Origin: a bacterium
GTDB taxonomy: Bacteria > Gemmatimonadota > Gemmatimonadetes > Gemmatimonadales > JACORV01
DNA length: 36,007 nt
Assembly (NCBI GenBank): GCA_021787855.1
Contig: JAJYLI010000004.1
Coordinates: 1 to 36,007, forward strand
Reading direction: 5' to 3'
Shown: positions 1 through 10,758 of the stretch, in pieces
Layout: every line of letters begins with the position of its first letter
Numbering within the stretch: position 1 is the stretch's first letter
Notes under the pieces: model-generated
The model's database searches: none
The model's input: only the letters and a program-made list of their open reading frames with translations
Told to the model about the DNA's origin: nothing
Translations under genes and position numbers: made by a program

Positions 1-1407
1 GCCGGGGGCGCGGCGGGCGGCGGCGCGAGCCCGGGCGCGGCCGCGGGCGAGGGGCCGGTGGTCGCGGTGGCGGGCCGGCTGGTCTCGCTGCGGGAGCACG
101 GCAAGACGATGTTCGCGCATCTGGCCGATCAGAGCGGGCGGCTGCAGCTCTACCTGCGGCGCGACACGCTGGGCGAGGATGGTTTCGCGCTGCTGGCGCT
201 GCTGGACCTGGGCGACCACGTGGGCGTGTCGGGCCCGCTGTTCCGCACCCGCACGGGCGAAGTGACGGTGCGGGTGGAGCGGCTGGAGCTGCTGGCGAAG
301 GCGCTGCGGCCGCTGCCGCTCGGGAAGACGGCGGAACGGGCCGACGGCACGGCGGAACACTACTCGGAGCTGAGCGATCCGGAGCAGCGCTACCGCCAGC
401 GGTACGCGGACCTGGCGGTGCATCCCGAGGGCCGCGCGCTGTTCGAGCGCCGCGCCGCGGTGGTGCGCGCGATGCGCCGCTTCCTGGACGCCCGCGGGTT
501 CCTGGAGGTCGAGACGCCGGTGTTGCAGCCGCTGTACGGCGGGGCGTCGGCGCGGCCGTTCGTCACGCGCTACCACGCGCTGGACGCGGAGTTCTACCTG
601 CGGATCGCGGACGAGCTGTACCTGAAGCGCCTGATCGTGGGTGGGTGCGAGCGGGTGTACGAGATCGGCAAGGATTTCCGCAACGAGGGGATGGACCGGT
701 TCCACAATCCCGAGTTCACGATGCTGGAGGCGTACCAGGCCTACGCCGACTACCTCGACATCCTGGAGCTGACCGAGGAGCTGGTGGTGAGCGTGGCGCG
801 GGAGGTGACGGGCGGCCTGTCGGTCGAGGCCCACGGCCGGACGCTGGACCTCACGCCGCCGTTCCGGCGGGCCACGTTCGTGGACCTGGTGCGCGAGCAC
901 GCCGGGGTGGACCTCCGGGCCGCCGACGAGGCGGCGCTGGCGGCCGAGCTGAAGCGGCGGGGGATCGAGCCGGAGGCCGGCACGGGGGCCGGCCGGGGCC
1001 GGCTGATTGACCAGCTGTTCAAGGCGACGGTGGAGCCGGCGCTCCAGGCGCCGGTGTTCATCCTGGACTTCCCGATCGAGATGTCGCCGCTGGCCAAGCC
1101 CAAACGCGGGGATGCGGCGCTGGCGGAGCGGTTCGAGCTGTTCGTGGGCGGCAACGAGCTGGCCAACGCGTTCTCGGAGCTGAACGATCCGGACGACCAG
1201 CGGCGCCGCTTCGAGGCGCAGGCGGCGCTGCGCGCGCGGGGCGACGAGGAAGCGCAGGCGCTGGACGCCGACTACCTGCGGGCGCTGGAGTACGGCATGC
1301 CGCCCACGGGCGGCCTGGGCGTGGGCGTGGACCGGCTCACGATGCTGGTGACCGGCGCGCGCTCCATCCGCGACGTCATCCTGTTCCCGGCGCTGAGGCC
1401 GGAGTGA
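1..1407 (+). CDS. lysS: Lysyl-tRNA synthetase, class II (5' end outside window)
   Basis: Charges tRNA-Lys with lysine in the cytoplasm. The frame is open from base 1 (468 codons seen), so the true start lies upstream; the GTG at 58 is internal, because the OB-fold anticodon-binding domain is already under way there (VAGRLVSLREHGK). The catalytic domain follows: class II motif 2 reads YEIGKDFRNEGMDRFHNPEF (bases about 658-717) and motif 3 reads GLGVGVDRLTML near the C-terminus, ending RDVILFP as is usual for LysRS. It is class II, not the class I LysK type. Only the first tens of residues appear to be missing. The stop overlaps the GTG start of lolC by four bases (GTGA), so the two are probably translationally coupled. 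Confidence 0.95.
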   Translation, partial: AGGAAGGGASPGAAAGEGPVVAVAGRLVSLREHGKTMFAHLADQSGRLQLYLRRDTLGEDGFALLALLDLGDHVGVSGPLFRTRTGEVTVRVERLELLAKALRPLPLGKTAERADGTAEHYSELSDPEQRYRQRYADLAVHPEGRALFERRAAVVRAMRRFLDARGFLEVETPVLQPLYGGASARPFVTRYHALDAEFYLRIADELYLKRLIVGGCERVYEIGKDFRNEGMDRFHNPEFTMLEAYQAYADYLDILELTEELVVSVAREVTGGLSVEAHGRTLDLTPPFRRATFVDLVREHAGVDLRAADEAALAAELKRRGIEPEAGTGAGRGRLIDQLFKATVEPALQAPVFILDFPIEMSPLAKPKRGDAALAERFELFVGGNELANAFSELNDPDDQRRRFEAQAALRARGDEEAQALDADYLRALEYGMPPTGGLGVGVDRLTMLVTGARSIRDVILFPALRPE

Positions 1408-2650
1408 GCGCCGTCGAGCTGTGGATCGCCGGGCGGTACCTCAGGAGCCGCCGGGCGTCGCGGTTCGTCTCGCTGATCACCCTGATCGCCATCGCGGGCG
1501 TGACGCTGGGGGTGATGGCCCTGATCGTGGTGATCGGGGTGATGAGCGGGCTGCAGCGCGACCTCCGGCAGAAGATCCTGATCGCCAGCCCGCACCTCAG
1601 GATCCTGACCTACGGGCAGGGCCTGCGGATGGACGACTGGCCGCGGGTGCTGGGCGTGGTGCGGCGGGACCCGCAGGTGGTGGCGGCCGAGCCGTTCGTC
1701 CTGACGCAGGGGCTGGTGTCGGCGGGGCACGACTACGCCGAGGGCGCGTACGTGATGGGCACGGAGCCCGACACGGGGCGCGCGGCGGTGACGGCGCTGG
1801 CGCACTACTTCGTGAGCGGGGACCTCAGGTTCGCGACCACGGTGCCGGGCGTGGACGGCGGGGTGGTGCTGGGCGAGCGGCTGGCGGACCGGCTGGGCGT
1901 GGTGCCGGGGAACGTGGTCACCATGATCGCGCCCGCCGGCTCGCGGTTCAACCCGGCGGTGGGCGCGTTCGTGCCGCGCTACTGGCGGTTCGAGGTGACG
2001 GGGCTGTTCCGCACGGGGATGTACGAGTACGACAACGCGTACGTGGTGATGGCGCGGTCGCTGGCGCAGCGGTTCGCGGGGCTGGGGTCGGCGGTGACCG
2101 GGATCGAGGCGCGGGTGAAGGACCCGTGGCAGGCGGCGGCGGTGGGGCGGGCGATCGAGGACCGGCTGGGCTACCCGTACCGCGCGCTGGACTGGTCCAC
2201 CCAGAACGCCTCGCTGTTCGCGGCGCTGAAGCTCGAGAAGCTGGCGATGGCGGTGATCCTCCTGCTGATCGTGCTGGTGGCCGCGTTCAACATCGTGAGC
2301 ACGCTCACGATGGCGGTGGGGGACCGCACCAAGGAGATCGGCATCCTCCGGGCCATGGGCATGACGGCGGGCCAGATCCGGCGGATCTTCGTCGCGCAGG
2401 GGGTGGTGGTGGGCGTGGTCGGCACGGCGCTCGGCGCGCTGGGCGGCGTGGCGCTGGCGGAGGCGGTAGGGCGCTACCGGCTGATTCCGCTGGACCCCAC
2501 CGTGTATTTCCTGGACCACCTGCCGGTGAGCCTCAAGGTGACGGACGTGGGGACGGTGGTGGTGGCGAGCCTGGTGATCGCCGCGCTGGCCACGATCTAT
2601 CCCGCCGGGCAGGCCGCGCGGCTCGCCCCGGTGGACGCGATCCGGCACGA

Positions 2651-2654
<4 letters not shown>
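1404..2654 (+). CDS. lolC: LolC/LolE-type lipoprotein-releasing ABC transporter permease
   Basis: Inner-membrane permease that, with LolD, releases lipoproteins from the inner membrane for delivery to the outer membrane. The 416-residue protein has the MacB/FtsX-like layout: an N-terminal membrane segment (about residues 20-45) beginning after RYLRSRRASRFVSLIT, a large periplasmic domain, then three membrane segments (about 275-300, 330-352, 378-400). It ends PVDAIRHE, close to the usual P-x-x-A-[IL]-R-[YH]-E ending. Start is GTG 1404, overlapping the lysS stop; its stop overlaps the lolD ATG. Only one permease gene is present, so the complex may be a homodimer, or a LolE partner may be encoded elsewhere. 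LolC and LolE cannot be told apart from this sequence. Confidence 0.9.
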
Positions 2655-3351
<697 letters not shown>

Positions 3352-3352
<1 letters not shown>

Positions 3353-3903
3353 TGCTGTGCGACAACTGCGGGGAGCGGGAGGCGGCGATCCACCTCACCC
3401 AGATCGTGGACAACACGGTGACCACGATGCACCTGTGCGAGCAGTGCGCCGCGGCGAAGGGGGTGGAGACCGGGGCCAGCGTGGCGAAGTTCCCGCTGGG
3501 AGACTTCCTCGCGTCCCTGGGCAAGGCGGCCGGCGCGGACGCCGCGGAGGGGGAGGCGGGCGCGGGTGGCGCGCCGGCCTGCCCCTCGTGCGGCGGCACG
3601 CTGCAGGACTTCCGCCAGACCGGGCGGCTGGGCTGCGCGCAGTGCTACACCACCTTCGAGCCGCACCTGCGGGACCTGCTGCGCCGGCTGCACGGCAGCT
3701 CGCAGCACGTCGGCGAGCGCTACGCCGGGGCCGGGGAGGGGGCGGCGGGGACCGGCGGGGGCGCGGTGGAGGCCGCGGCGCCGGCCGTGTCCCCGGGAGG
3801 GGCGGCGGCGAGCGCGCTGCGGGAGCAGCTGCGGCAGGCCATCGCCGAGGAGAACTTCGAGCTGGCCGCGGAGCTCAGGGACCGGCTGAAGGTGCTGGAA
3901 TGA
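3352..3903 (+). CDS. mcsA: McsA, zinc-binding activator of the McsB arginine kinase
   Basis: Adaptor that activates the protein-arginine kinase McsB. The 183-residue protein has four CxxC zinc knuckles: C3/C6, C29/C32, C77/C80 and C95/C98. A UVR motif covers about residues 155-183 (SALREQLRQAIAEENFELAA), the same kind of element found in UvrB/UvrC and in ClpC. A Gly/Ala-rich linker (about 124-153) separates the two parts. ATG 3352 shares one base with the lolD stop, and the stop overlaps mcsB by four bases. In Firmicutes the gene normally sits in ctsR-mcsA-mcsB-clpC; here it follows lolD and no ctsR is present. Confidence 0.9.
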
Positions 3904-5024
3904 CGGTGGACCTGAGCCTGATCCCGGACGGCGGGCTCGGCTGGCTGGACGCCAGCGGGCCGCAGGCCAACGTGGTGCTCTCCACGCGGGTGCGCCTGGC
4001 GCGCAACCTCACGGGGCTCCCCTTCAACGTGCGCTCGGGCGCGGACGACCGGCGCCGGGTGCTGGAGGCGGTGGACGCGGTGTGGCAGCGTTCGCCGCTG
4101 GCCCGGGGCGGGGTGCGTTTCCTGGTGGACGAGCTGGAGCCCCGGGACCGGCTGCTGCTGCACGAGCGTCACCTGATCAGCAAGGAGCTGGCGAACGCGC
4201 CGGGCGAGCGCGGGGTCGGGGGCGCGGGGGGCGGAGGGGGCACCGGGGAGAAGGCGGCGAGCCACGCGGCGGTGTACCTGGCGGGGGCGCTCGGGCTGAT
4301 GGTGAACGAGGAGGATCACCTGCGGCTGCAGGTGTTCCGCTCGGGCTTCGCGCTGAGCCAGGCGTACGCCGATCTGGAGCGTCTGGACAGGGATCTCGGG
4401 GCCTCGCTTCCCGTCGCCTTCCACCCCGAGTTTGGGTATCTTACCGCGTGTCCCACCAACGCCGGCACGGGCCTGCGGGCCTCGGTGCTCATTCACCTGC
4501 CGGGGCTGGTGTTGACCAAGGAGATCGCGAAGGTGCTGCAGGGGCTGACGCAGGTCGGCCTCACGTTCCGCGGGCTGTACGGGGAGGGGAGCGAGGTCGT
4601 CGGGAACTTCTTCCAGCTCTCGAACCAGACGACGCTCGGCAAGTCGGAGGAGGAGCTGCTCGACCATCTGGGGAAGATCGTCCGCCAGGTGGTGCGGTAC
4701 GAGGAGCAGGCGCGGGAAGTGCTGCGGCGGGACGCAACCACGATCATCGAGGACAAGGTGTGGCGGGCGTACGCGCTGCTCCGGTACGCGCGCAGCCTGA
4801 CCTTCGAAGAGACGATGAACCTGCTGTCGGGCGTGCGGCTGGGGGTGGGGCTCAAGCTGATCGGCGACCTCAGCGTGTACACGCTCAACAAGCTGTTGAT
4901 TTACACGCAGCCGGCGCATCTGGCCGTGCTCGACCCCCGCGCCGCGCGGGACGCCGAGCAGCGGGTGGCGCGGGCCGCGTACGTGCGCGGGGTGCTCGAG
5001 GAGGAGGCGGCGCGGGGCCGCTGA
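3900..5024 (+). CDS. mcsB: Protein-arginine kinase McsB
   Basis: Phosphagen-kinase-fold enzyme that phosphorylates arginines on proteins, which in Bacillus marks them for ClpC-ClpP degradation. It has 374 residues. Visible family signatures are STRVRLARNL (28-37), the NEED box N136-D139 in MVNEEDHLRLQ, the CPTN loop with its cysteine C184, and the nucleotide-binding GNFFQLSNQTTLGKSEEEL (235-253). A glycine-rich insert (about 102-118) lies before the NEED box. The C-terminus contains RDAEQRVARA, reminiscent of but not identical to the phosphoarginine-binding RDxxRA element. ATG 3900 overlaps the mcsA stop. Substrates in this organism are unknown. Confidence 0.93.
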   Translation: MTVDLSLIPDGGLGWLDASGPQANVVLSTRVRLARNLTGLPFNVRSGADDRRRVLEAVDAVWQRSPLARGGVRFLVDELEPRDRLLLHERHLISKELANAPGERGVGGAGGGGGTGEKAASHAAVYLAGALGLMVNEEDHLRLQVFRSGFALSQAYADLERLDRDLGASLPVAFHPEFGYLTACPTNAGTGLRASVLIHLPGLVLTKEIAKVLQGLTQVGLTFRGLYGEGSEVVGNFFQLSNQTTLGKSEEELLDHLGKIVRQVVRYEEQAREVLRRDATTIIEDKVWRAYALLRYARSLTFEETMNLLSGVRLGVGLKLIGDLSVYTLNKLLIYTQPAHLAVLDPRAARDAEQRVARAAYVRGVLEEEAARGR

Positions 5025-5061
5025 CGGCCACGGGGCCGGCGGGAGACGAGGCAGGAGGCTC

Positions 5062-7545
5062 ATGAACGGTTACAACTTCACCGATCGCGTCCGGAAGGTG
5101 CTGCAGATGGCCCGGGAGGAGGCGGCGCGCCTGCACCACGAGTACGTGGGCACGGAGCACATCCTGCTGGGGCTGATCCGCGAGGGGGAGGGGGTCGCCG
5201 CGGCGGTGCTGGCGAACCTGCAGGTGGACCTCGAGGAGGTGCAGCAGAAGATCGAGGACACGGTGAAGAAGGGGAAGGCGGCCGCCGCGGCGGGGTCGGA
5301 CCTGCCGTACACCTCGCGGGCCAAGAAGGTGCTGGAGCTGGCGATGAGCGAGGCGCGGGAGCTGAACCACTCGTACGTGGGCACGGAGCATCTGCTGCTG
5401 GGGCTGCTGCGGGAGGAGAAGGGGATCGCCGCGCAGGTCTTGACGGACGCGGGGGTGAACCTGGAGCAGGCGCGGGCGGAGGTGCTGCGGCTGCTGGGCA
5501 GCGAGATGCCCGCGCCGCCCGGGGTGGGGGCGGGGGCGGCGGCGGCTCCGGCGCCGCAGAAGAGCGAGAAGAAGTCCAAGACGCCGGCGCTGGACCACTT
5601 CTGCCGCGACCTGACGCAGCTGGCGGGGGACGGCCAGCTCGACCCGACGATCGGGCGCCAGAACGAGATCGAGCGGGTGATGGAGGTGCTGTCGCGGCGC
5701 AAGAAGAACAACCCGGTGCTGATCGGGGAGCCGGGGGTGGGGAAGACGGCGATCGTGGAGGGGCTGGCGCAGCTGATCGCGTCGGGCACCTGCCCGGAGG
5801 CGCTGAAGGACCACCGGGTGCTGGCGCTGGACATGGCGGCGGTGATCGCGGGCACCAAGTACCGCGGGCAATTCGAGGAGCGGCTCAAGGCGGTGATGAA
5901 CGAGATCGCCCAGAACCGCAACATCGTGCTGTTCATTGACGAGCTGCACACGCTGGTGGGGGCGGGGGCGGCGGAGGGCGCGATTGACGCGTCCAACATG
6001 CTCAAGCCGGCGCTGGCGCGGGGCGAGCTGCAGTGCGTGGGCGCCTCGACCCTGAACGAGTACCGCAAGTACATCGAGAAGGACGGGGCGCTGGAGCGGC
6101 GGTTCCAGACGGTGATCGTCGAGCCGCCGACGCTCGAGGAGACCATCAACATTCTCAAGGGGCTCCGCAAGCGCTACGAGGACCACCACCGGGTGCAGAT
6201 TCCGGACGACTCGCTGGACGCCGCCGCGCGGCTGTCGGAGCGCTACATCACCGACCGGTTCCTGCCCGACAAGGCGATTGACGTGATTGACGAGGCGGGG
6301 GCGCGGGCGCGGATCGGGGCGCAGGTGCCGCCGCCGGAGGTCGCGGAGCTGAAGGAGAAGCTGGAGGGGATCAACCGCGAGAAGGAGGCGGCGGTCCGGG
6401 ACCAGAACTTCGAGCGCGCGGCGTCGCTCCGGGACGAGGAGCGGGAGCTGCAGGGCGCGATTCTGGCGCGGCAGGAGGCGTGGGAGCGCGAGCGGCAGAC
6501 CCGCCGGCCGGTGGTGGGGGAGGAGGAGATCGCCTTCATCGTGTCGCGGTGGACCGGCATCCCGGTCACCCGGCTGCAGGAGGCCGAGACGGCGCGGCTG
6601 ATCCGGATGGAGGACGAGCTGCACCAGTCGGTGGTGGGGCAGGACGAGGCGATCACCGCGATCTCGCGCGCCATCCGGCGCTCGCGCGCGGGCCTCAAGG
6701 ACCCGCGCCGGCCGATCGGCTCGTTCATCTTCTGCGGGCCCACCGGGGTGGGCAAGACGGAGCTGGCGCGGTCGCTGGCGAAGTTCCTGTTCGCCGACGC
6801 CCAGGCGCTGATCCGGGTGGACATGTCGGAGTACATGGAGAAGTTCTCCGTGTCCCGGCTGATCGGCGCGCCGCCCGGCTACGTGGGCTACGAGGACTCC
6901 GGCACGCTGACCAAGGCGGTGCGCCGCAAGCCCTACTCGGTGGTGCTGCTGGACGAGATCGAGAAGGCGCACGCCGACGTGTTCAACATCCTGCTGCAGG
7001 TGCTGGACGAGGGCCGGCTCACCGACAACTACGGCCGGATCATTGATTTCAAGAACACGGTCGTGATCATGACCTCGAACGTCGGCGCCCGGGACATCAC
7101 CAAGGGCGGCGGGCTCGGCTTCGTGCAGAGCACGGCGACGAGCGCGTTCGAGAAGATCGCCGAGAAGGTGAAGGACGAGATCAACAAGACGTTCAACCCG
7201 GAGTTTTTGAACCGGCTGGACGACGTGATCGTGTTCCACCCCCTGAGCCGGGAGCACATCACCCTGATCGTCGGCATCGTGCTGAAGGAGCTGATGGTCC
7301 GGCTGGCGGACGAGGAGCTGACCCTCAAGCTCACCGAGCCGGCGACGGACTTCCTGGTCAGGCAGGGCTACGACGAGCACTTCGGCGCGCGGCCCCTGAA
7401 GCGGGCGATCCAGCGCTTCATCGAGGACCCGCTGTCGGAGAAGATCCTGCTCGGCGAGTTCGCGCGGGGGGACGAGATCGAAGTGGACACGGCTCCCGAT
7501 GGCGACCGGCTGCAGTTCCGGGCGCTGTCGCACACCAAAGCGTAG
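5062..7545 (+). CDS. clpC: ATP-dependent Clp protease ATPase subunit ClpC
   Basis: Hexameric AAA+ unfoldase that feeds substrates to ClpP. The 827-residue protein has two N-terminal Clp repeats (residues about 5-145; [12 protein letters not shown] and [12 protein letters not shown]). Walker A of AAA-1 is at 222-229 (GEPGVGKT), with [12 protein letters not shown] downstream. A UVR-containing middle domain at about 438-464 marks ClpC rather than ClpA/ClpB. Walker A of AAA-2 is at 559-566 (GPTGVGKT), followed by [10 protein letters not shown]. The UVR/middle segment is where McsB or MecA adaptors act in Bacillus. The ATG at 5062 is preceded by AGGAGG at 5053-5058, a strong ribosome site with short spacing, which fits its position as the only gene in the block not overlapping its predecessor. 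Confidence 0.95.
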   Translation: MNGYNFTDRVRKVLQMAREEAARLHHEYVGTEHILLGLIREGEGVAAAVLANLQVDLEEVQQKIEDTVKKGKAAAAAGSDLPYTSRAKKVLELAMSEARELNHSYVGTEHLLLGLLREEKGIAAQVLTDAGVNLEQARAEVLRLLGSEMPAPPGVGAGAAAAPAPQKSEKKSKTPALDHFCRDLTQLAGDGQLDPTIGRQNEIERVMEVLSRRKKNNPVLIGEPGVGKTAIVEGLAQLIASGTCPEALKDHRVLALDMAAVIAGTKYRGQFEERLKAVMNEIAQNRNIVLFIDELHTLVGAGAAEGAIDASNMLKPALARGELQCVGASTLNEYRKYIEKDGALERRFQTVIVEPPTLEETINILKGLRKRYEDHHRVQIPDDSLDAAARLSERYITDRFLPDKAIDVIDEAGARARIGAQVPPPEVAELKEKLEGINREKEAAVRDQNFERAASLRDEERELQGAILARQEAWERERQTRRPVVGEEEIAFIVSRWTGIPVTRLQEAETARLIRMEDELHQSVVGQDEAITAISRAIRRSRAGLKDPRRPIGSFIFCGPTGVGKTELARSLAKFLFADAQALIRVDMSEYMEKFSVSRLIGAPPGYVGYEDSGTLTKAVRRKPYSVVLLDEIEKAHADVFNILLQVLDEGRLTDNYGRIIDFKNTVVIMTSNVGARDITKGGGLGFVQSTATSAFEKIAEKVKDEINKTFNPEFLNRLDDVIVFHPLSREHITLIVGIVLKELMVRLADEELTLKLTEPATDFLVRQGYDEHFGARPLKRAIQRFIEDPLSEKILLGEFARGDEIEVDTAPDGDRLQFRALSHTKA

Positions 7546-7558
7546 CGCCGGCCCGCCG

Positions 7559-10006
7559 ATGCGCGGGGCAGCTGGGCCGCGGCGCGCGGCGCGGCTGGCG
7601 GCGCTCGCCGCCGGCCTCGCCCTGGCGGCGGGACCGCGGGCCCTGCCGGCCCAGCAGACGGGCCCCGAGCCCGGCCGCGTGGATTCCCTCGTGGTCGAGG
7701 GCAACCACCGGATCTCCCGCGACGCGGTCCTCAACACCGCCGGCATTCCGCTCCACACCCTCATCGGCTTCCGCGACATCCAGCGCGCGCTGCGCGCCCT
7801 GTACGCGACCCAGCAGTTCGACTCGCTGAGCGTGTGGCGCGAGGTCGGGCCCCGGGGCCAGGAGATCCTGGTCTTCAAGGTCGCCGAGCGGCCGCTGCTG
7901 ACCCAGCTCACCGTGCGCGGCGTGGACCAGCTCTCCGAGCGCGACGTGAAGGACCGGATCTCCCTGGTCCCCAACCAGCCGCTGGACCCGGGCGCCCTGG
8001 TGCGCTCGCGGGAGCGCATTGATTCCCTCTACGAGGCCGAGGGCTACTACCTGGCCGACGTGAAGCCGGAGATCATCCCGGTGGACAGCGAGCACGTCCG
8101 GGTGGTGCTCGACATCCACGAAGGCCGCCGGATCGCCATCTCCCAGGTGCGCTTCGAGGGCGCCCACGCGTTCCCGGCGAGCCAGATCGTCGCCCACATG
8201 CACACCCGGCCCGAGGGCTTCTGGTGGTTCCGCAAGGGCGAGTACGCCAAGGAGGAGCTGCGTCAGGACGTCGAAGACCGGCTGCCGGCCTTCTACGGCG
8301 CCCACGGGTACGTGGACTTCCACGTGGTGCACGACACCCTGCTGGTGGATCGGCAGAACGGCAAGGCCACCCTGGTGGTGCAGGTGGACGAGGGCCGCCA
8401 GTACGAGGTGGGGTCCGTGACGGTGGACGGGAACCACCGCTTCTCGACCGAGCAGGTCCTCGCCCTGAATCCGTTCGCGGCGCGCACCTCGGGGCTGCGC
8501 TGCCTGCTGGGCTCCTGCGGGGGCCCGGTGTGGTTCGACCAGAGCAAGTGGGACGACGCGACGCGGAAGCTGGGCACGATGTACGCCAACCAGGGCTACA
8601 TCTACGCCCAGATCGAGCCGCGGATCCAGCGGGTCGAGCCCCGGGACTCGACCGGGCACCCGGTCGTGAACCTGGCGTGGGACATCGCCGAGGGCCGTCC
8701 GGCGATCGTCAACAAGATCGACATCGTCGGCAACGACGTGACCCACGAGTCCATCATCCGGCAGGCCCTGGCGATCCTGCCGGGGGACGTGTTCGCGCAG
8801 GACCGGGTGCTGCGGTCGTACCAGAACATCTCCAACCTGGGCTTCTTCCAGCAGCCGCTGCCGTTTCCGGACACCAGGCCGGTGGACCCGAGCGATCCCA
8901 ACAGCGACATTGATCTGATCTTCCACGTCCAGGAGAAGCGCACCGGGAGCGTGAACTTCGGCGCCTCGATGGGGCAGGGCACGGGCCTGGGCGGGTTCCT
9001 GGGACTGGACGAGCCGAACCTGTTCGGCGAGGGGAAGCGGGGCCACATCCAGTGGCAGTTCGGGGCCAACATCAACGAGCTGGACCTGAGCTACAGCGAT
9101 CCCTCGCTGGGGGGCGGGCTGATCTCGGGCACCTTCGACGTGCACGACACCCGGACGCGGTACACCATCGCGAACCTGGGCCAGATCACCTCGCGGGGCG
9201 CGTCGGTGCAGTTCGGCCTCCCGGTGCCCGGCAGCCGCTACAGCCGGCTGTTCCCCTCGTACGCGATTGATTTCGAGTCGTACACCGGCAACTCGGCGCT
9301 GCTGGCGGGGGCGGTGCGCTGCACGGCCTGCATGCGCTCGACCCTGGGGCTGACCTTCATGCACGACACCCGGGTGGGGCTGCCGTTCCCCACCGGGGGC
9401 GCGATGCACTCCATCAGCCTGGCCACCAACGGCGGGATTCTGGGCGGCTCGGCGGCGTTCCAGAAGCTGGACATGGAGGGGCACTGGTACGCGCCGGCGG
9501 GGGTGATCGGCGGGACCGGGGCGATGGGGAGCAGCGGGGTGCAGCTGGTGCTGGGGCTGTCGGCCAAGGCGGGGTTCGTGTTCGGGAACGCGGGGCCGTT
9601 CTTCGACCAGTTGTACACCATGGGCGGCACGCAGTACGGGATCCCGCTGCGGGGCTACAACGAGTTTTCGATCACGCCGGAGGGCTACAACCCCAACGCC
9701 TCGACCGCGGGGGTGCCGCGCAGCGCGTTCGGGGGGTCGTACTTCGCGGCGACGGCGGAGTTCGGGGCGCGGTTCAGCGAGTCCATCTACGGGTCGCTGT
9801 TCTACGACGTGGGGAACGTGTGGGCCACGCCGGCGCAGTTCAACCCGACCCGGCTGTTCCGCGGGGCGGGCATCGGGGTGGCGGTGATCAGCCCGCTCGG
9901 CCCGCTGGGGCTGGACCTCGGCTACGGGTTCGACCGGGTCAACGCGCTCGGGCAGCCGACGCCGGGCTGGAAACTCCACTTCAAGATCGGCAATTTCTTC
10001 CAGTGA
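7559..10006 (+). CDS. bamA: Outer-membrane protein assembly factor BamA
   Basis: Omp85-family barrel that inserts beta-barrel proteins into the outer membrane. The 815-residue product starts at ATG 7559 with an Arg-rich signal peptide, likely cut after LPA (about residue 26). POTRA repeats follow (VDSLVVEGNHRISRD, LTVRGVDQLSERDV, ISQVRFEGAHAF, VGSVTVDGNHRF, VNKIDIVGNDVT), giving five, then the Omp85 barrel from about residue 465. Two cysteine pairs occur: C315/C320 between POTRA 4 and 5, and C588/C591 in the barrel. The C-terminus reads FKIGNFFQ: a normal beta-signal with one extra residue after the final aromatic. It starts 13 bases after clpC and leads directly into skp and the lpx genes, a classic envelope order. 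Confidence 0.94.
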   Translation: MRGAAGPRRAARLAALAAGLALAAGPRALPAQQTGPEPGRVDSLVVEGNHRISRDAVLNTAGIPLHTLIGFRDIQRALRALYATQQFDSLSVWREVGPRGQEILVFKVAERPLLTQLTVRGVDQLSERDVKDRISLVPNQPLDPGALVRSRERIDSLYEAEGYYLADVKPEIIPVDSEHVRVVLDIHEGRRIAISQVRFEGAHAFPASQIVAHMHTRPEGFWWFRKGEYAKEELRQDVEDRLPAFYGAHGYVDFHVVHDTLLVDRQNGKATLVVQVDEGRQYEVGSVTVDGNHRFSTEQVLALNPFAARTSGLRCLLGSCGGPVWFDQSKWDDATRKLGTMYANQGYIYAQIEPRIQRVEPRDSTGHPVVNLAWDIAEGRPAIVNKIDIVGNDVTHESIIRQALAILPGDVFAQDRVLRSYQNISNLGFFQQPLPFPDTRPVDPSDPNSDIDLIFHVQEKRTGSVNFGASMGQGTGLGGFLGLDEPNLFGEGKRGHIQWQFGANINELDLSYSDPSLGGGLISGTFDVHDTRTRYTIANLGQITSRGASVQFGLPVPGSRYSRLFPSYAIDFESYTGNSALLAGAVRCTACMRSTLGLTFMHDTRVGLPFPTGGAMHSISLATNGGILGGSAAFQKLDMEGHWYAPAGVIGGTGAMGSSGVQLVLGLSAKAGFVFGNAGPFFDQLYTMGGTQYGIPLRGYNEFSITPEGYNPNASTAGVPRSAFGGSYFAATAEFGARFSESIYGSLFYDVGNVWATPAQFNPTRLFRGAGIGVAVISPLGPLGLDLGYGFDRVNALGQPTPGWKLHFKIGNFFQ

Positions 10007-10043
10007 TCGGGATCAGGCACTCGCAGCTTCGGAGGAGAATCGC

Positions 10044-10679
10044 ATGTTCCGTGTGACGGGGGGAGCGGCCGTGGCCGCCGCGCTGCTGGTGGGCCTGACG
10101 GGGCCGGCTCGCGCCCAGACCCAGCCGCTCAAGCTCGCGTACATCAATTCCCAGGTGATTCTGAACTCCGCGCCCGGCCGCGCCCAGGCCGAGAGCACGT
10201 TTCAGAAGGACCTGGCGGGCTACCAGGCGCGGGTCAACGTGCTGCAGACGCAGTACGACTCCGCGGTGAGCGAGTTCACCCGTACCTCGCTGGTGCTGAG
10301 TCCGGCGGCGAAGCAGCAGAAGCAGCAGGACCTGCTGCAGATGCAGCAGCGCACCCAGCAGGAGGTGCGGGACCTGCAGGACTCGGCGACGGCGCGGGAG
10401 CAGCAGCTGATGGCGCCCATCATGCAGCGGATCCAGGCGGTGATTGACGGCATCCGGGCCGAGTACAACTACGCCCTGATCTTCGACGCGGCGTCGCAGG
10501 GCGGGGCGATCGTGAGCGCGGACCGCGCGCTGGACATCTCGCCGCTGGTGATCCAGCGGCTGCAGGCGGGTGGCGGGGCGGCGCCGGCGGTGCAGCCGTC
10601 GCCCGCGCCGCCGCTGCCGGACACGGCGTCGCGGCCGCCGGCGCGCCAGGCGCGTCCGTCCCACCCGCAGCGTCCCTGA
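10044..10679 (+). CDS. skp: Skp/OmpH-family periplasmic chaperone
   Basis: Likely periplasmic holdase for unfolded outer-membrane proteins on the way to BamA. The protein has 211 residues. A signal peptide ends at about residue 25 (GPARAQ). The N-terminal strand [18 protein letters not shown] is typical of OmpH, then a long Gln-rich coiled-coil arm (about 50-140) and a return strand ([18 protein letters not shown]). The C-terminus is a Pro/Ala/Arg-rich tail of about 40 residues that I would expect to be disordered. The ATG at 10044 has GGAGGA at 10031-10036, good spacing. The bamA-skp-lpxD order matches many diderms and supports the call. Confidence 0.88.
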   Translation: MFRVTGGAAVAAALLVGLTGPARAQTQPLKLAYINSQVILNSAPGRAQAESTFQKDLAGYQARVNVLQTQYDSAVSEFTRTSLVLSPAAKQQKQQDLLQMQQRTQQEVRDLQDSATAREQQLMAPIMQRIQAVIDGIRAEYNYALIFDAASQGGAIVSADRALDISPLVIQRLQAGGGAAPAVQPSPAPPLPDTASRPPARQARPSHPQRP

Positions 10680-10758
10680 GGCCCTGGGCGCCTCCCCGGC
10701 CGGCGGGGGCGTGACGGCACCCGGAACGGACCGGGACCCGGCGGCCGGCGGGCGCGGC

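Noticed and set aside
58-60. GTG as the lysS start
   Set aside because: The frame is open to base 1 and the OB-fold is already in progress at 58, so the gene begins upstream of the window.
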